Origin: Actinotalea sp. JY-7876 | GTDB taxonomy: Bacteria > Actinomycetota > Actinomycetes > Actinomycetales > Cellulomonadaceae | Direction: 5' to 3' | NCBI RefSeq assembly: GCF_014042015.1 | Contig: NZ_CP059493.1 | Location: 992,001 to 1,056,000, forward strand | Length of the DNA stretch: 64,000 nt | In this document: one piece after another, positions 1 to 8,853 of the stretch | Layout of the letters: every line of letters begins with the position of its first letter | Numbering within the stretch: position 1 is the first letter of the stretch | The notes under the pieces: generated by a model | Told to the model about the DNA's origin: nothing | Database searches by the model: none | The model's input: only the letters and a program-made list of their open reading frames with translations | Position numbers and translations under genes: made by a program

Positions 1-896
1 TGCTCGACCTGCAGGCGGGTGTTGACCTCGAGGAAGGAGACGGTGCCGTCGCGCGCGACGAGGAACTCGCAGGTCCCGGCGCCGACGTAGCCGGCCTCGC
101 GCAGGATCGCGATCGACGCGTCGCGCAGGAGCGTCTCCTGCGCCGGGGTGAGGAACGGCGCGGGCGCCTCCTCGACGAGCTTCTGGTGGCGGCGCTGGAG
201 CGAGCAGTCCCGGGTCGAGACGACGACGACCGTGCCGTGCTGGTCCGCGAGGCACTGCGTCTCGACGTGGCGCGGCGCGTCGAGGTAGCGCTCGACGAAG
301 CACTCGCCCCGCCCGAACGCCGCCGTCGCCTCCCGGACGGCGGAGTCGTAGAGCTCCGCGATCTCGGCGGCCTCGCGCGCGACCTTCAGGCCACGGCCGC
401 CGCCGCCGAACGCCGCCTTGATCGCGATGGGCAGGCCGTGCTCCTCGGCGAACGCCTGCACCTCCTCGGCCCCCGTGACGGGGTCGGGCGTGCCCGCGAC
501 GAGCGGCGCGCCGGCGCGGTGTGCGATGTGGCGCGCGCTGACCTTGTCGCCGAGCGCCTCGATGGCGGCGGGCGGCGGGCCGATCCAGGTCAGCCCGGCG
601 TCGATCACCGCCTGCGCGAAGCCCGCGTTCTCGGCGAGGAAGCCGTACCCGGGGTGGACGGCGTCGGCGCCCGAGCGGCGGGCGACGTCGAGCAGCTTGG
701 CGACGTCGAGGTACGTCTCGGCCGCGCGGGTGCCGCCGAGCGCGAACGCCTCGCCCGCGAGCGCGACGTGCAGGGCCTCGCGGTCCTGGTCGGCGTAGAC
801 CGCGACGCTCGCGATGCCGGCGTCGGCGCAGGCCCGGGCGATGCGGACGGCGATCTCACCACGGTTGGCGATCAGGACCTTGTGGATTCCGGGCAC
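1..896 (-). CDS. accA3: acyl-CoA carboxylase alpha subunit (biotin carboxylase part), 3' end cut off by window edge
   Basis: Biotin carboxylase subunit of an actinobacterial acyl-CoA carboxylase; it uses ATP and bicarbonate to carboxylate biotin. The visible 298 residues begin [17 protein letters not shown], the standard family start, and contain [10 protein letters not shown] near residue 85, the ATP-grasp glycine loop GGGGRG near 165, [15 protein letters not shown] near 235 and EVNTRLQVE at the window edge. Family members of this type run to about 590 residues and end in a biotinyl domain, which lies outside the window. The GTG start is chosen because it gives the family N-terminus; a TACGGT hexamer sits five bases upstream. 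AccE and AccD lie about 3 kb away on the same strand, so this is probably the partner subunit. Confidence 0.93.
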   Translation of the reverse strand, partial: MPGIHKVLIANRGEIAVRIARACADAGIASVAVYADQDREALHVALAGEAFALGGTRAAETYLDVAKLLDVARRSGADAVHPGYGFLAENAGFAQAVIDAGLTWIGPPPAAIEALGDKVSARHIAHRAGAPLVAGTPDPVTGAEEVQAFAEEHGLPIAIKAAFGGGGRGLKVAREAAEIAELYDSAVREATAAFGRGECFVERYLDAPRHVETQCLADQHGTVVVVSTRDCSLQRRHQKLVEEAPAPFLTPAQETLLRDASIAILREAGYVGAGTCEFLVARDGTVSFLEVNTRLQVE

Positions 897-901
897 GGCT
901 C

Positions 902-907
902 ACCGTA
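902..907 (-). promoter_or_regulatory. -10-like hexamer TACGGT of accA3, leaderless arrangement
   Basis: Reads TACGGT on the minus strand, five bases before the GTG of accA3. The spacing fits leaderless transcription, although it is one base shorter than at most other genes here. Confidence 0.4.
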
Positions 908-998
908 ACGTCACGCGCCCCGCCCGTTCACGCACCGGACGCGGCGTCGTCGCACCTTGTACGGATCCACAACCGGCGTCGGCCGGGCTTTGTCGGGA

Positions 999-1670
999 TC
1001 AGCCACGCCAGAGGCGGTGCAGCGGCAGCCCGAGCTCGGCGAGCAGCTCGCGCAGCAGGGGCAGGCTCAGCCCCACGACGCCGTGGTGGTCACCCTCGAT
1101 CCCCGTGACGAACGGGCCTCCCAGGCCGTCGACGGTGAAGGCACCCGCGACCTTGAGGGGCTCGCCCGTCGCGACGTAGGCGTCGATCTCCTCGTCGGAC
1201 AGGTCCGCGAAGTGCACCACCGTGGAGGACACGCCGCCCACGGTGCCGCCGCTGCCGGCGCCCGGGCCGACGGGCCGCAGGTCCACGAGCCAGTGCCCGG
1301 TGTGGAGGACGCCGCTCCGGCCGCGCATCGTGCGCCACCGCTCGACCGCCTGCGCGGCGTCGGCCGGCTTGCCGAACGCACGCCCGTCGAGCTCCAGCAT
1401 CGAGTCGCACCCCACGACGACGACGTCGTCCGCGTCCTCGACGCCGGCCTCACCCAGCGCGTCCTCGTCGAGGCGGCCGGCGACGTCCTGGGCCTTGGCG
1501 TGGGCGAGGAGCAGCACCGCGTCGGCGGGGTCCAGGGGCCCGTCCGTCGACGAGGCCGCCAGGACGGCGTCCTCGTCGACCCGGGACACCTGCACGACGG
1601 CGTCGATGCCGGCCGAGCGGAGCAGGGCGCGGCGGGCGGGGGAGGCGGAGGCGAGCACGAGGGAGGTCAC
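999..1670 (-). CDS. maf: Maf-family nucleoside triphosphate pyrophosphatase
   Basis: Cleaves non-canonical or modified nucleoside triphosphates to the monophosphate and pyrophosphate, a house-cleaning activity linked to septum control in some bacteria. The 223-residue protein begins TSLVLASASPARRALL, the diagnostic S-x-x-R nucleotide-binding start of Maf, and retains the central CDS and KPAD-like segments (GCDSMLELDGRAFGKPAD). The length is normal for actinobacterial Maf. The GTG start is supported by TACCCT six bases upstream and by the motif lying at the extreme N-terminus. It sits between accA3 and a DUF885 gene, all on the minus strand; that order is common in this lineage. Confidence 0.93.
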   Translation of the reverse strand: MTSLVLASASPARRALLRSAGIDAVVQVSRVDEDAVLAASSTDGPLDPADAVLLLAHAKAQDVAGRLDEDALGEAGVEDADDVVVVGCDSMLELDGRAFGKPADAAQAVERWRTMRGRSGVLHTGHWLVDLRPVGPGAGSGGTVGGVSSTVVHFADLSDEEIDAYVATGEPLKVAGAFTVDGLGGPFVTGIEGDHHGVVGLSLPLLRELLAELGLPLHRLWRG

Positions 1671-1676
1671 CGCGGC

Positions 1677-1682
1677 AGGGTA
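1677..1682 (-). promoter_or_regulatory. -10 hexamer TACCCT of maf, leaderless
   Basis: TACCCT followed by six bases and then the GTG start of maf. There is no Shine-Dalgarno sequence between them. Confidence 0.5.
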
Positions 1683-1737
1683 GCCGCGGCGACCTCCCGT
1701 CGCGTCGTCGGGCGCGGGCGCCCTCGGGTGCGTCCGG

Positions 1738-3465
1738 TCAGCGCGCGAGCGCCTCGCGCAGCACGTCCAGGCCCACCGAGCCGAGAGCCAGCGAACGGGC
1801 GTGGAACGCGCGCAGGTCGAACTCCTCGCCGCGCGTGGCCGCGGCGGCCGCCGCCTCGTCGCGCGCCGTCTCCCAGAGGCGCTGGCCGATCTTGTACGCC
1901 GGCGCCTGGCCGCCCCAGCCCAGGTAGCGGTTCAGCTCGAAGCGCAGGAACGCCTCGGGCATGTTGACGTTCGCGGACAGGAAGTCCCACGCCTTGTCGG
2001 CGTCCCACGTCCCGCCGCCCCAGCGCTCCGGGCACGGCAGCCCGAGGTGCACACCGAGGTCGAGGACGACGCGAGCGGCGCGCATGCGCTGCCCGTCGAG
2101 CATCCCGAGGCGGTCGCCCGGGTCGTCGAGGAAGCCGAGGTCGGCCATGAGGCGCTCGGCGTACAGGGCCCAGCCCTCGCCGTGGCCGCTGACCCAGCAG
2201 GCGAGGCGGCGCCAGCTGTTGAGCGTCGCCCGCTCGTAGACGGCCTGGCCCACCTGGAGGTGATGGCCGGGGACGCCCTCGTGGTAGACGGTCGTCTTCT
2301 CGCGCCACGTCGTGTGCGTGGTGACCTCCGGCGGCACGGACCACCACATGGTGCCCGGGCGGGAGAAGTCGTCCGAGGGGCCGGTGTAGTAGATGCCGCC
2401 GTTCTGGGTGGGCGCGATGCGGCACGCGAGGCGCAGGATCGGCTCGGGGATGTCGAAGTGCACGCCGTTCAGGGCGGCGACCGCGGCGTCCGACGTCTCC
2501 TGCATCCACGCCTGGAGGGCGTCGTTGCCGTGCAGGACGCGGGCCGGGTCCTGGTCCAGCACCGCCACCGCGTCGGCGACCGAGGCGCCGTCGCCGGCGA
2601 TCTGCGCGGCGACCGCCTCCTGCTCGGCGATGACGCGGTCCAGCTCCTCCAGGCCCCACCGGTACGTCTCGTCGAGGTCGACGCGGGCGCCGAGGAAGTA
2701 TCGCGACCACAGGGCGTAGCGCTCGCGGCCGAACGCGTCGGCCTGCGGCGCCTGCGCGATGAGCTCCTCGCGCAGGAACTCGGCGATGCGGGCGTACGCC
2801 TGCTTCGCGGCCGCGGCGCCCTCGGACAGGTCACGCCGGATCGCCTGGCACGCGGCGGAGTCGTCGAGCGCGGCGTCGACCGTCGTGCCCGTGACGAAGG
2901 AGTCGAAGAACGACCCGTCGCCCGAGAGCTCGTCGGCCTGCGTGATGCACTCCAGGACCTGGCGCACGGCGGCCACGCGCCCCCGCGACGCGGCGAGCCG
3001 CAGCGACTCGATGACGCCGTCGGCGGCACCGGGCAGCGCGTTCAGGCGTGCCGCGATGTTCTCCCAGTGCTCGGGGGTCGACGTCGGCATGACGTCGAAG
3101 ATGTCCCGCAGCTCCTGGACCGGGGACGCGATGTTGTTCAGCGAGCCGAGGAGCTCGTTCGCGTCGTGCAGCTCGAGCTCCAGGCCGATGCGCTCGCGCA
3201 TGGCGTCGAGCGTGACGCGGTCGACGTCGTCCTGCGGGTCGACGCGGTCGAGCTCGCCCAGCACGGCGCGCGCGGCGTCGGCCTGCGCCCGCCAGCCGGC
3301 GGGCGAGAAGTCGGTCATGAGGTGGTCGTACCCGGCGAGCCCCATCGCGGTCGCGGCGAGCGGGTTCAGGCGGGCGGTCGTCTCGACGTAGGCGTCGGCG
3401 ATCGCGTCGATCGGGGTGGGCTCCCGGTGGGCCGGGGCCCCGGTGGTGCTGTGGTCGGTCGTCAT
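1738..3465 (-). CDS. DUF885 family protein, putative metallo-hydrolase
   Basis: A 575-residue DUF885 protein; the family is widespread, normally 550-600 residues, and its substrate is not settled. Near residue 391 it carries YHEGVPGHHLQ, an HExxxxHH-type cluster typical of the family that resembles a zinc site, and near the C-terminus the family segment ELNRYLGWGGQAPAYKIGQ. There is no signal peptide or membrane segment, so it should be cytoplasmic. The ATG start is placed by TAGGGT six bases upstream. It lies between maf and the ychJ-accE-accD group on the same strand but has its own promoter. Peptidase activity is only inferred. Confidence 0.87.
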   Translation of the reverse strand: MTTDHSTTGAPAHREPTPIDAIADAYVETTARLNPLAATAMGLAGYDHLMTDFSPAGWRAQADAARAVLGELDRVDPQDDVDRVTLDAMRERIGLELELHDANELLGSLNNIASPVQELRDIFDVMPTSTPEHWENIAARLNALPGAADGVIESLRLAASRGRVAAVRQVLECITQADELSGDGSFFDSFVTGTTVDAALDDSAACQAIRRDLSEGAAAAKQAYARIAEFLREELIAQAPQADAFGRERYALWSRYFLGARVDLDETYRWGLEELDRVIAEQEAVAAQIAGDGASVADAVAVLDQDPARVLHGNDALQAWMQETSDAAVAALNGVHFDIPEPILRLACRIAPTQNGGIYYTGPSDDFSRPGTMWWSVPPEVTTHTTWREKTTVYHEGVPGHHLQVGQAVYERATLNSWRRLACWVSGHGEGWALYAERLMADLGFLDDPGDRLGMLDGQRMRAARVVLDLGVHLGLPCPERWGGGTWDADKAWDFLSANVNMPEAFLRFELNRYLGWGGQAPAYKIGQRLWETARDEAAAAAATRGEEFDLRAFHARSLALGSVGLDVLREALAR

Positions 3466-3471
3466 GTACGG

Positions 3472-3477
3472 ACCCTA
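3472..3477 (-). promoter_or_regulatory. -10 hexamer TAGGGT of the DUF885 gene, leaderless
   Basis: TAGGGT, then six bases, then the ATG. No ribosome-binding site is present in the gap. Confidence 0.5.
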
Positions 3478-3523
3478 ACGAGGCTCGCGTGCGCGGGGAA
3501 CGTCGTTCCGTGACGCGGGCTCG

Positions 3524-3904
3524 TCAGCCGGCGTCGACGTCGCCGTCGACGTAGAGCCAGCGGCCGGCGCGCCGCTCGAACCGGCTGCGTTCGCGCAGGT
3601 CGCCGTCGACGTGGCGGGCGACGAACTCGACGACACCCGTCGCGTCGTCGTCGCCGCCCCGGGTGCCGAGCACCTCCAGGCCCCGCCAGCCCGGGTCGGG
3701 GGCGAGCGACAGGTCGTGCGGGCGGGTGCGCGGGTGCCAGGTCGCCAGCAGGTAGGCGGCCTCGCCGCGCACGAAGGCGGTGTAGCGCGAGCGCATGAGC
3801 TCCTCGGGCGTCGCGGCGAGGCCGTCGCCCCGGTGCAGACGTCCGCAGCACAGGTCGTCGCGGACGCCGGACCCGCACGGGCAGGGGGCCGTCGGTCGCG
3901 TCAT
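3524..3904 (-). CDS. YchJ/UPF0225 family SEC-C zinc-motif protein
   Basis: A 126-residue protein of the YchJ (UPF0225) family. It begins with a SEC-C type cysteine cluster, PCPCGSG followed by DLCCG, likely to bind zinc, and continues with the NTF2-like body typical of the family (ELMRSRYTAFV, then VVEFVARH and ERSRFERRAGRWLYVDG). The function is unknown; in other proteins SEC-C motifs bind SecB or ribosomal partners. The start overlaps the stop of accE by ATGA at 3901-3904, so it is probably translated by coupling as the last gene of accD-accE-ychJ. That linkage suggests only co-expression, not a role in carboxylation. Confidence 0.87.
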   Translation of the reverse strand: MTRPTAPCPCGSGVRDDLCCGRLHRGDGLAATPEELMRSRYTAFVRGEAAYLLATWHPRTRPHDLSLAPDPGWRGLEVLGTRGGDDDATGVVEFVARHVDGDLRERSRFERRAGRWLYVDGDVDAG

Positions 3905-4134
3905 GAGCGACCGCTCCACCGCCAGGCGTCCGTGCCGGGGGCGAGCGGGATGCGGGGCGCGCCGAAGGCGGCCGCCGCGCGCCACCGGCGCACTGCGTCG
4001 GCCTCGCCGGCTGCCGCGGGCGCCGTCACCGCGGGTGCGACCGGGGTGCCGGCGGTGGCCGCCAGGCCCGCGACCAGGGCGGCGAGCTCGGCGTCGTCGG
4101 GCTCGCCGCGTACCACCCGCACCTCGGCGCTCAC
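3901..4134 (-). CDS. accE: acyl-CoA carboxylase epsilon subunit
   Basis: A 77-residue protein encoded directly after accD, the usual place and size for the small epsilon subunit of actinobacterial acyl-CoA carboxylases, which helps the alpha and beta subunits assemble. The sequence starts [23 protein letters not shown], the family signature, followed by an alanine-rich spacer and a tail [17 protein letters not shown]. The GTG start overlaps the accD stop as GTGA at 4131-4134, and its own stop overlaps ychJ, so all three should be translated together. Epsilon sequences diverge strongly, so the call rests on context plus the N-terminal motif. Confidence 0.85.
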   Translation of the reverse strand: MSAEVRVVRGEPDDAELAALVAGLAATAGTPVAPAVTAPAAAGEADAVRRWRAAAAFGAPRIPLAPGTDAWRWSGRS

Positions 4135-5702
4135 AGGGGGATGTTCCCGTGCTTCTTGGCCGGGAGGCCAGCCCTCTTGGTGCGCAGGGCCCGCAGCGCC
4201 CGGACGATCTGCGTGCGCGTCTGGGACGGGGCGATCACGCCGTCGACGTAGCCGCGGTCCGCGGCTTCGTAGGGGTTGATGAGCGCGTCCTCGTACTCGC
4301 CGGTGAGCCGGGCGCGCTCGGCCTCGACGTCGCCGCCCGCGTCGGCGACCGTCTTGAGCGCGCCGCGCTGGAGGATGTTGACGGCGCCGCCGGCGCCCAT
4401 GACCGCGACCTGCGCCGTCGGCCAGGCGAGGTTGACGTCGGCCCCGAGCTGCTTGGAGCCCATGACGATGTACGCGCCGCCGTAGGCCTTGCGCGTGATG
4501 ACGGTGACGAGAGGGACGGTGGCCTCGGCGTAGGCGTAGATGAGCTTGGCGCCCCGGCGGATGATGCCGTTCCACTCCTGGTCCGTGCCGGGAAGGAAGC
4601 CCGGGACGTCGACGAACGTCAGGACCGGGATGTTGAACGCGTCGCAGGTCCGCACGAAGCGCGCGGCCTTCTCGGCGGCGCTGATGTCGAGCGTGCCCGC
4701 CATCTGCAGGGGCTGGTTGGCGACGATCCCGACCGGGCGGCCCTCGACGTGCCCGAACCCGATGAGCACGTTGGGCGCGTAGAGCGCCTGGACCTCGAGG
4801 AGGTCGCCGTGGTCGAGGACGTGCTCGACGACCGTGCGCATGTCGTAGGGCTGGCTGTCCGAGTCCGGCACGAGCGCGTCGAGCTCGAGGTCCTCGTCCG
4901 TGATCGCGAGGTCGGCCTCCTCGTCCGGCCAGACGACCGGGTCGGTGAGGTTGTTCGAGGGCAGGTAGCCCAGCAGTGCCTTGACGTAGTCGATCGCGTC
5001 GTCCTCGTCGCTGCCGAGGTAGTGCGCGACGCCCGAGCGGGCGTTGTGCGTGTGCCCGCCGCCCAGCTCCTCGAAGCCGACGTCCTCGCCCGTCACGGCC
5101 CGGATGACGTCGGGGCCGGTGATGAACATGTGCGAGGTCTGGTCCGCCATGACGATGAAGTCGGTCAGGGCGGGGGAGTAGACCGCGCCGCCCGCGCTCG
5201 GCCCGAGGATCAGCGAGATCTGCGGGATGACGCCCGACGCGGCGACGTTGCGGCGGAAGATCTCGGCGAACTGCGTCAGGGCCGCGACGCCCTCCTGGAT
5301 GCGCGCGCCGCCGCCGTCGAGGATGCCGATGAGGGGGACGCCGGTGCGCAGCGCGAGGTCCATGACCTTGGTGATCTTCTGGCCGTGCGCCTCGCCGAGC
5401 GAGCCGCCGAAGACGGTGAAGTCCTGGGAGTAGACGGCCACCTGGCGCCCGTCGACCGTCCCGTAGCCGGTGACGACGCCGTCGCCCGGGATCCGCTTCG
5501 CGTCCAGGCCGAAGGCGGTGGAGCGGTGCCGCACGAACGCGTCGAGCTCGACGAAGCTGCCCTCGTCGAGCAGGGCGGCGATGCGCTCGCGGGCCGTCTT
5601 CTTGCCCCGCGCGTGCTGCTTGGTGGCCGCAGCGGTGTCGTCGGCGGCGCGCCCCGCACGATCGGCGAGGTCCTCGAGCTTGGCGGCTGTCGTGTCGGTC
5701 AC
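4131..5702 (-). CDS. accD: acyl-CoA carboxylase beta (carboxyltransferase) subunit
   Basis: Transfers the carboxyl group from biotin to acetyl-, propionyl- or longer acyl-CoA. The 523 residues carry [16 protein letters not shown] at the N-terminus, the crotonase-fold oxyanion segments GGGARIQEG and [16 protein letters not shown], and the C-terminal half [22 protein letters not shown], all standard. In the segment [12 protein letters not shown] the residue after AY is Ile. Streptomyces AccB has Ile there and propionyl-specific PccB has Asp, so broad acetyl/propionyl use is inferred. Longer open sequence exists upstream, but the GTG at 5702 gives the family N-terminus ([11 protein letters not shown]) and has TACCCT seven bases before it. 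Confidence 0.95.
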   Translation of the reverse strand: MTDTTAAKLEDLADRAGRAADDTAAATKQHARGKKTARERIAALLDEGSFVELDAFVRHRSTAFGLDAKRIPGDGVVTGYGTVDGRQVAVYSQDFTVFGGSLGEAHGQKITKVMDLALRTGVPLIGILDGGGARIQEGVAALTQFAEIFRRNVAASGVIPQISLILGPSAGGAVYSPALTDFIVMADQTSHMFITGPDVIRAVTGEDVGFEELGGGHTHNARSGVAHYLGSDEDDAIDYVKALLGYLPSNNLTDPVVWPDEEADLAITDEDLELDALVPDSDSQPYDMRTVVEHVLDHGDLLEVQALYAPNVLIGFGHVEGRPVGIVANQPLQMAGTLDISAAEKAARFVRTCDAFNIPVLTFVDVPGFLPGTDQEWNGIIRRGAKLIYAYAEATVPLVTVITRKAYGGAYIVMGSKQLGADVNLAWPTAQVAVMGAGGAVNILQRGALKTVADAGGDVEAERARLTGEYEDALINPYEAADRGYVDGVIAPSQTRTQIVRALRALRTKRAGLPAKKHGNIPL

Positions 5703-5709
5703 GTCCCCG

Positions 5710-5715
5710 AGGGTA
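5710..5715 (-). promoter_or_regulatory. -10 hexamer TACCCT of accD-accE-ychJ, leaderless
   Basis: TACCCT, seven bases, then the accD GTG. It is divergent from the biotin ligase promoter about 130 bp away. Confidence 0.5.
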
Positions 5716-5842
5716 GTTGTCGGGTGTGCACATCCTCGGTGCGGGTCCCGACGGCGTGGCGCCCCCCGCATGTGCCGGACCCGACAACGCGCGGGGATGG
5801 GCGTGCGCAGACGGGTGGGAACCGAACGGGCTCCGGCCCACG

Positions 5843-5848
5843 TACCGT
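5843..5848 (+). promoter_or_regulatory. -10 hexamer TACCGT of the biotin ligase gene, leaderless
   Basis: TACCGT, six bases, then the ATG at 5855. There is no purine-rich ribosome-binding site. Confidence 0.5.
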
Positions 5849-5854
5849 GGCCGC

Positions 5855-6706
5855 ATGACGACGCCCCCGCCGGTCCTCGACCCGGACGCCGTCGCCCGCG
5901 CCCTGCCCGCAGCCGGCCGCGTCGTCGTGGTGGCGCGCACGGGCTCGACGTCGACGGACCTCGTGGCTGCCGCGCGCGCCGAGCCCGCCGCGTGGCCCGA
6001 CCGGTCCGTGCTCGTCGCCGACCACCAGGCCGGCGGCCGCGGTCGCGCCGGGCGGACGTGGACCACGCCGCCGCGCGCGGCGCTCACGGTGTCGGTGCTG
6101 CTGCGCGCCGACGTGCCGGCGGACCGCCTCGGCTGGCTGCCGCTCCTCGCCGGGCTGGCCGTCGTCCGGGCGGTCGGCGAGGCCGCCGGGACCCGCGCCG
6201 CGCTCAAGTGGCCCAACGACGTCATCGTCCCCGCGCCCGACGGCACGGAGCAGCCCGGGTGGCGCGGGTGGCGCAAGCTCGCGGGCGTCCTGTGCGAGGT
6301 CGTCCCGGATGCGGGGCCGCCACCCGGTGCCGCGCCCCGCTACGACGTCGTGGTCGGCGTGGGGATCAACGTGGCGCAGTCGACGGCGGAGCTGCCCGTC
6401 CCGACCGCCGCCTCGCTCCGGACCCTGGGTGCGCAGGTGGACCGGACGGACCTGCTCGCCTCGCTCGTCCGGCACCTCACCGAGCTCGACGAGCGGTGGC
6501 GGGCCGGCGACCCGGGGCTCCCCGACGAGGTGGCCCGCGCCTGCGTGACCCTGGGCACCCCCGTCCGCGTCGAGCTCCCGGGAGGCGGCACGGTCGAGGG
6601 GACCGCCACGGCGCTCGGGCCCGACGGCGCGCTGGTCGTCGAGGACGCGGCCGGCCGGTCCCGGGACGTCCACGCCGGCGACGTCCAGCACCTGCGGGCA
6701 CGGTAG
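5855..6706 (+). CDS. birA: biotin--[acetyl-CoA carboxylase] ligase
   Basis: Attaches biotin to the biotinyl domain of carboxylases through biotinyl-AMP. The 283 residues include TGSTSTDL near 30, the biotin/AMP loop [10 protein letters not shown] near 63, the core KWPNDV near 119 and GVGINVAQS near 170, followed by a small C-terminal beta domain rich in [14 protein letters not shown]. There is no N-terminal helix-turn-helix, so it is a group I ligase without repressor function. It is divergent from accD, whose partner subunit is its expected substrate. A longer upstream frame is rejected because TACCGT lies six bases before this ATG and homologues start here. Confidence 0.93.
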   Translation: MTTPPPVLDPDAVARALPAAGRVVVVARTGSTSTDLVAAARAEPAAWPDRSVLVADHQAGGRGRAGRTWTTPPRAALTVSVLLRADVPADRLGWLPLLAGLAVVRAVGEAAGTRAALKWPNDVIVPAPDGTEQPGWRGWRKLAGVLCEVVPDAGPPPGAAPRYDVVVGVGINVAQSTAELPVPTAASLRTLGAQVDRTDLLASLVRHLTELDERWRAGDPGLPDEVARACVTLGTPVRVELPGGGTVEGTATALGPDGALVVEDAAGRSRDVHAGDVQHLRAR

Positions 6707-6796
6707 GCACGCCGCGGGCGACCCCGCTGCGGGTCACGACGACGATGGCCGCGGCCACCGGTCGGCCCCCGTCACGGTGACCCTCGTCACCCGGGC

Positions 6797-6802
6797 TAGC
6801 CT
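6797..6802 (+). promoter_or_regulatory. -10 hexamer TAGCCT of the cyclase gene, leaderless
   Basis: TAGCCT, six bases (GAGGCG), then the GTG at 6809. Confidence 0.5.
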
Positions 6803-6808
6803 GAGGCG

Positions 6809-7843
6809 GTGTCACCCGAGACGTCCGAGGCAACGCCCGACCACCCCACGACGTCCCCGATGCTCGACCGGCTCGAGGCGCAGCTGCTGGGCGGTCCCCG
6901 CACCCTGACGCTCGCGCAGGTCGCCGAGCGCCTCGGCGCCGACGTCGACGACCTGAGGCTCTTCTGGCACACGCTCGGCCTGCCGACGGGCGACGAGGAC
7001 GCCGTCGCGTACGCGGAGTCCGACGTCGAGGTGCTCAGCCTCCTGCTGGACGCGCGGGACCGCTACAACCTCAGCCCGCGCGCGACCGTCTCGCTCGTCC
7101 GGTCCATCGGCCACACCACGGACCGGCTGGTGATGTGGCAGGTCGAGGCGCTGGTCGAGCACCTCACCGAGCGTGACGGCCTCGACGACCGCAGCGCGCG
7201 CCTGGCGGTCATCGGGCGCCTGGGCGAGATCGCCGGCCTGCTCGAGCACCAGCTCTCCCACGCCTGGCGCCGCCAGCTCCTGGCGACCGCCGGCAGGTTC
7301 GCGGAGGAGTTCGGCGGCGCCCCGGAGCCGGGCGCGAAGGACGAGCTGCCCCTCGCTCGGGCCGTCGGGTTCGCCGACATGGTCTCGTTCACCACCCGGT
7401 CCGCCGCGCTCGGGGCGCACGAGCTCGCCGAGTTCGTGCAGACCTTCGAGACGCGCGCCCGGGACGTCGTCACGACCGCCGGGGGCCGCGTGGTCAAGAC
7501 CGTGGGGGACGCCGTGCTCTTCGTGGCCGACAACCCGCACCTCGGCGCCGAGGTGGCGCTCGGCCTCGCCGACGCGTTCGGCGTCGACAGCGCCACCCCC
7601 GTGCGCGTCTCGCTCGTCTGGGGGCGCCTGCTGTCGCGGTTCGGTGACGTGTTCGGCCCGTCGGTCAACCTGGCGGCCCGGCTCACGGAGCAGGCCGTGC
7701 CCGGTGCGGTGCTCCTCGACGAGGCCACGGCCGACGCCGTCCGTGGCGCACCCGGCGTGACGCTCGTCCCGCAGGACGAGCGGGAGGTCCCCGGCCTCGG
7801 CGTCCTGCGTCCCGTGCGCCTGCTGCGCGCCGACGCCGCCTGA
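6809..7843 (+). CDS. class III adenylate cyclase with N-terminal regulatory domain
   Basis: Probable soluble adenylate cyclase of 344 residues. The C-terminal half is a complete class III catalytic domain: VGFADMVSFT near residue 190 and VKTVGDAVLFVA near 235 each supply a metal-binding Asp, the Lys before TVGD and the Asp in GDVFG are candidate purine-specificity residues, and NLAARL supplies the Asn/Arg transition-state pair. The N-terminal 170 residues are helical and resemble the regulatory module of stand-alone actinobacterial cyclases such as Rv1264, where it senses pH; that role is inferred. There is no membrane segment. A guanylate cyclase is less likely given the K/D pattern. Confidence 0.87.
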   Translation: MSPETSEATPDHPTTSPMLDRLEAQLLGGPRTLTLAQVAERLGADVDDLRLFWHTLGLPTGDEDAVAYAESDVEVLSLLLDARDRYNLSPRATVSLVRSIGHTTDRLVMWQVEALVEHLTERDGLDDRSARLAVIGRLGEIAGLLEHQLSHAWRRQLLATAGRFAEEFGGAPEPGAKDELPLARAVGFADMVSFTTRSAALGAHELAEFVQTFETRARDVVTTAGGRVVKTVGDAVLFVADNPHLGAEVALGLADAFGVDSATPVRVSLVWGRLLSRFGDVFGPSVNLAARLTEQAVPGAVLLDEATADAVRGAPGVTLVPQDEREVPGLGVLRPVRLLRADAA

Positions 7844-7912
7844 CGCGACGCCGCCCGACGTGGCGCCGCGCGACGCGATCGCCGTCGTGACCCGAGCGCC
7901 GCACTGGCCGCC

Positions 7913-8701
7913 TCAGCCCGGCTGGTCCTCGTCGTCGCCGTCGGGCAGCCGCTCGATCAGCTCGGGCCCGTTCGTCCGCACGGAGTTCACCGCGGTGGAG
8001 ACGGGCGTCGCGACGAGCCGCGGCGCCGGGTCGTGCAGCAGCCCGACCGCCTCGGCGGCGTCCGTGCGGTGCGGGTCGAGCCACTGCGCCCACCGGTCCG
8101 GCGTCAGCACCACCGGCCGCCGGTCGTGGATCTCCGCCAGCACGGGGTCGTCGGTGGGGGCGCCGCCCGTGATGATCGTCATCGTGACGAGCCAGCGGTG
8201 CGGGTCGTCGTCGGGCAGCGAGCGGTCGCGCCAGAACTCGTAGAGACCCGCGAAGGCGAGCGGGGAGCCGTCGCCCGCGTGGATCCAGAACGGCTGCTTG
8301 GGGGCCTTGGCCGGCGAGCCCGCGGGCGGCTTGCGCCACTCGAAGTAGCCCTCGGCGGGCACCAGGCACCGGCGCGCGGCGGCCGCCTTGCGGAACGCGG
8401 GCTTGTCGACGAGCGACTCCACGCGGGCGTTGATCATGCGCGAGCCCACGGACGGGTCCTTGGCCCACCCCGGCACCAGGCCCCAGCGCGCGAGCCGCAG
8501 CGAGCGCTGGACCTCCTCCGGCGGCTCCTCGCCCTCGACGGCCCGGGGCGCGCGCTCGACGACGACGCGCACGGGGTCCGTCGGCGCGACGTTCCAGGAC
8601 GGCGGCAGCAGGGCGGCGTCGGCCGCGATGCCCTCCGGGCTCACGGCGAACGCGTCCGCGAGGTCCTCCGCGTCCCGGAACGAGGCATAGCGTCCGCACA
8701 T
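7913..8701 (-). CDS. SOS response-associated peptidase family protein (SRAP/YedK/HMCES)
   Basis: A 262-residue SRAP-domain protein. The family crosslinks covalently to abasic sites in single-stranded DNA through the amino group of Cys2 and thereby protects the lesion. The protein begins MCGRYASF, the diagnostic start that exposes Cys2, and has the catalytic Asn/Arg region MINARVESL, the Glu in CLVPAEGYFEW near residue 118, and the His in ITGGAPTDDPVLAEIHDRRPVVL. An upstream in-frame extension is rejected because it would bury Cys2. It is divergently transcribed from a Bcr-type efflux gene. No LexA box was recognised upstream. Confidence 0.93.
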   Translation of the reverse strand: MCGRYASFRDAEDLADAFAVSPEGIAADAALLPPSWNVAPTDPVRVVVERAPRAVEGEEPPEEVQRSLRLARWGLVPGWAKDPSVGSRMINARVESLVDKPAFRKAAAARRCLVPAEGYFEWRKPPAGSPAKAPKQPFWIHAGDGSPLAFAGLYEFWRDRSLPDDDPHRWLVTMTIITGGAPTDDPVLAEIHDRRPVVLTPDRWAQWLDPHRTDAAEAVGLLHDPAPRLVATPVSTAVNSVRTNGPELIERLPDGDDEDQPG

Positions 8702-8841
8702 GGCCCCCAGCATGCCGCGGCCCTGCGACACGCGCGCCCCGCGCGTCGCGTGCTCCGGCCGGGTGCACATCCCTCGGCGGCCGTGATGGGACTCACGTCC
8801 CGGGTCCGTCGATTCACCTGTCCTGTCGAAACGATTCGGCA

Positions 8842-8847
8842 TAAACT
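8842..8847 (+). promoter_or_regulatory. -10 hexamer TAAACT of the Bcr/CflA efflux gene, leaderless
   Basis: TAAACT, six bases, then the GTG at 8854. The GGAG at 8851 overlaps the start codon and cannot act as a ribosome-binding site, which supports a leaderless message. Confidence 0.55.
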
Positions 8848-8853
8848 CCTGGA

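Noticed and set aside
3901-4134. Apparent frameshift between accD, accE and ychJ
   Set aside because: The frame changes are GTGA and ATGA overlaps at true stop/start pairs, not disruptions.
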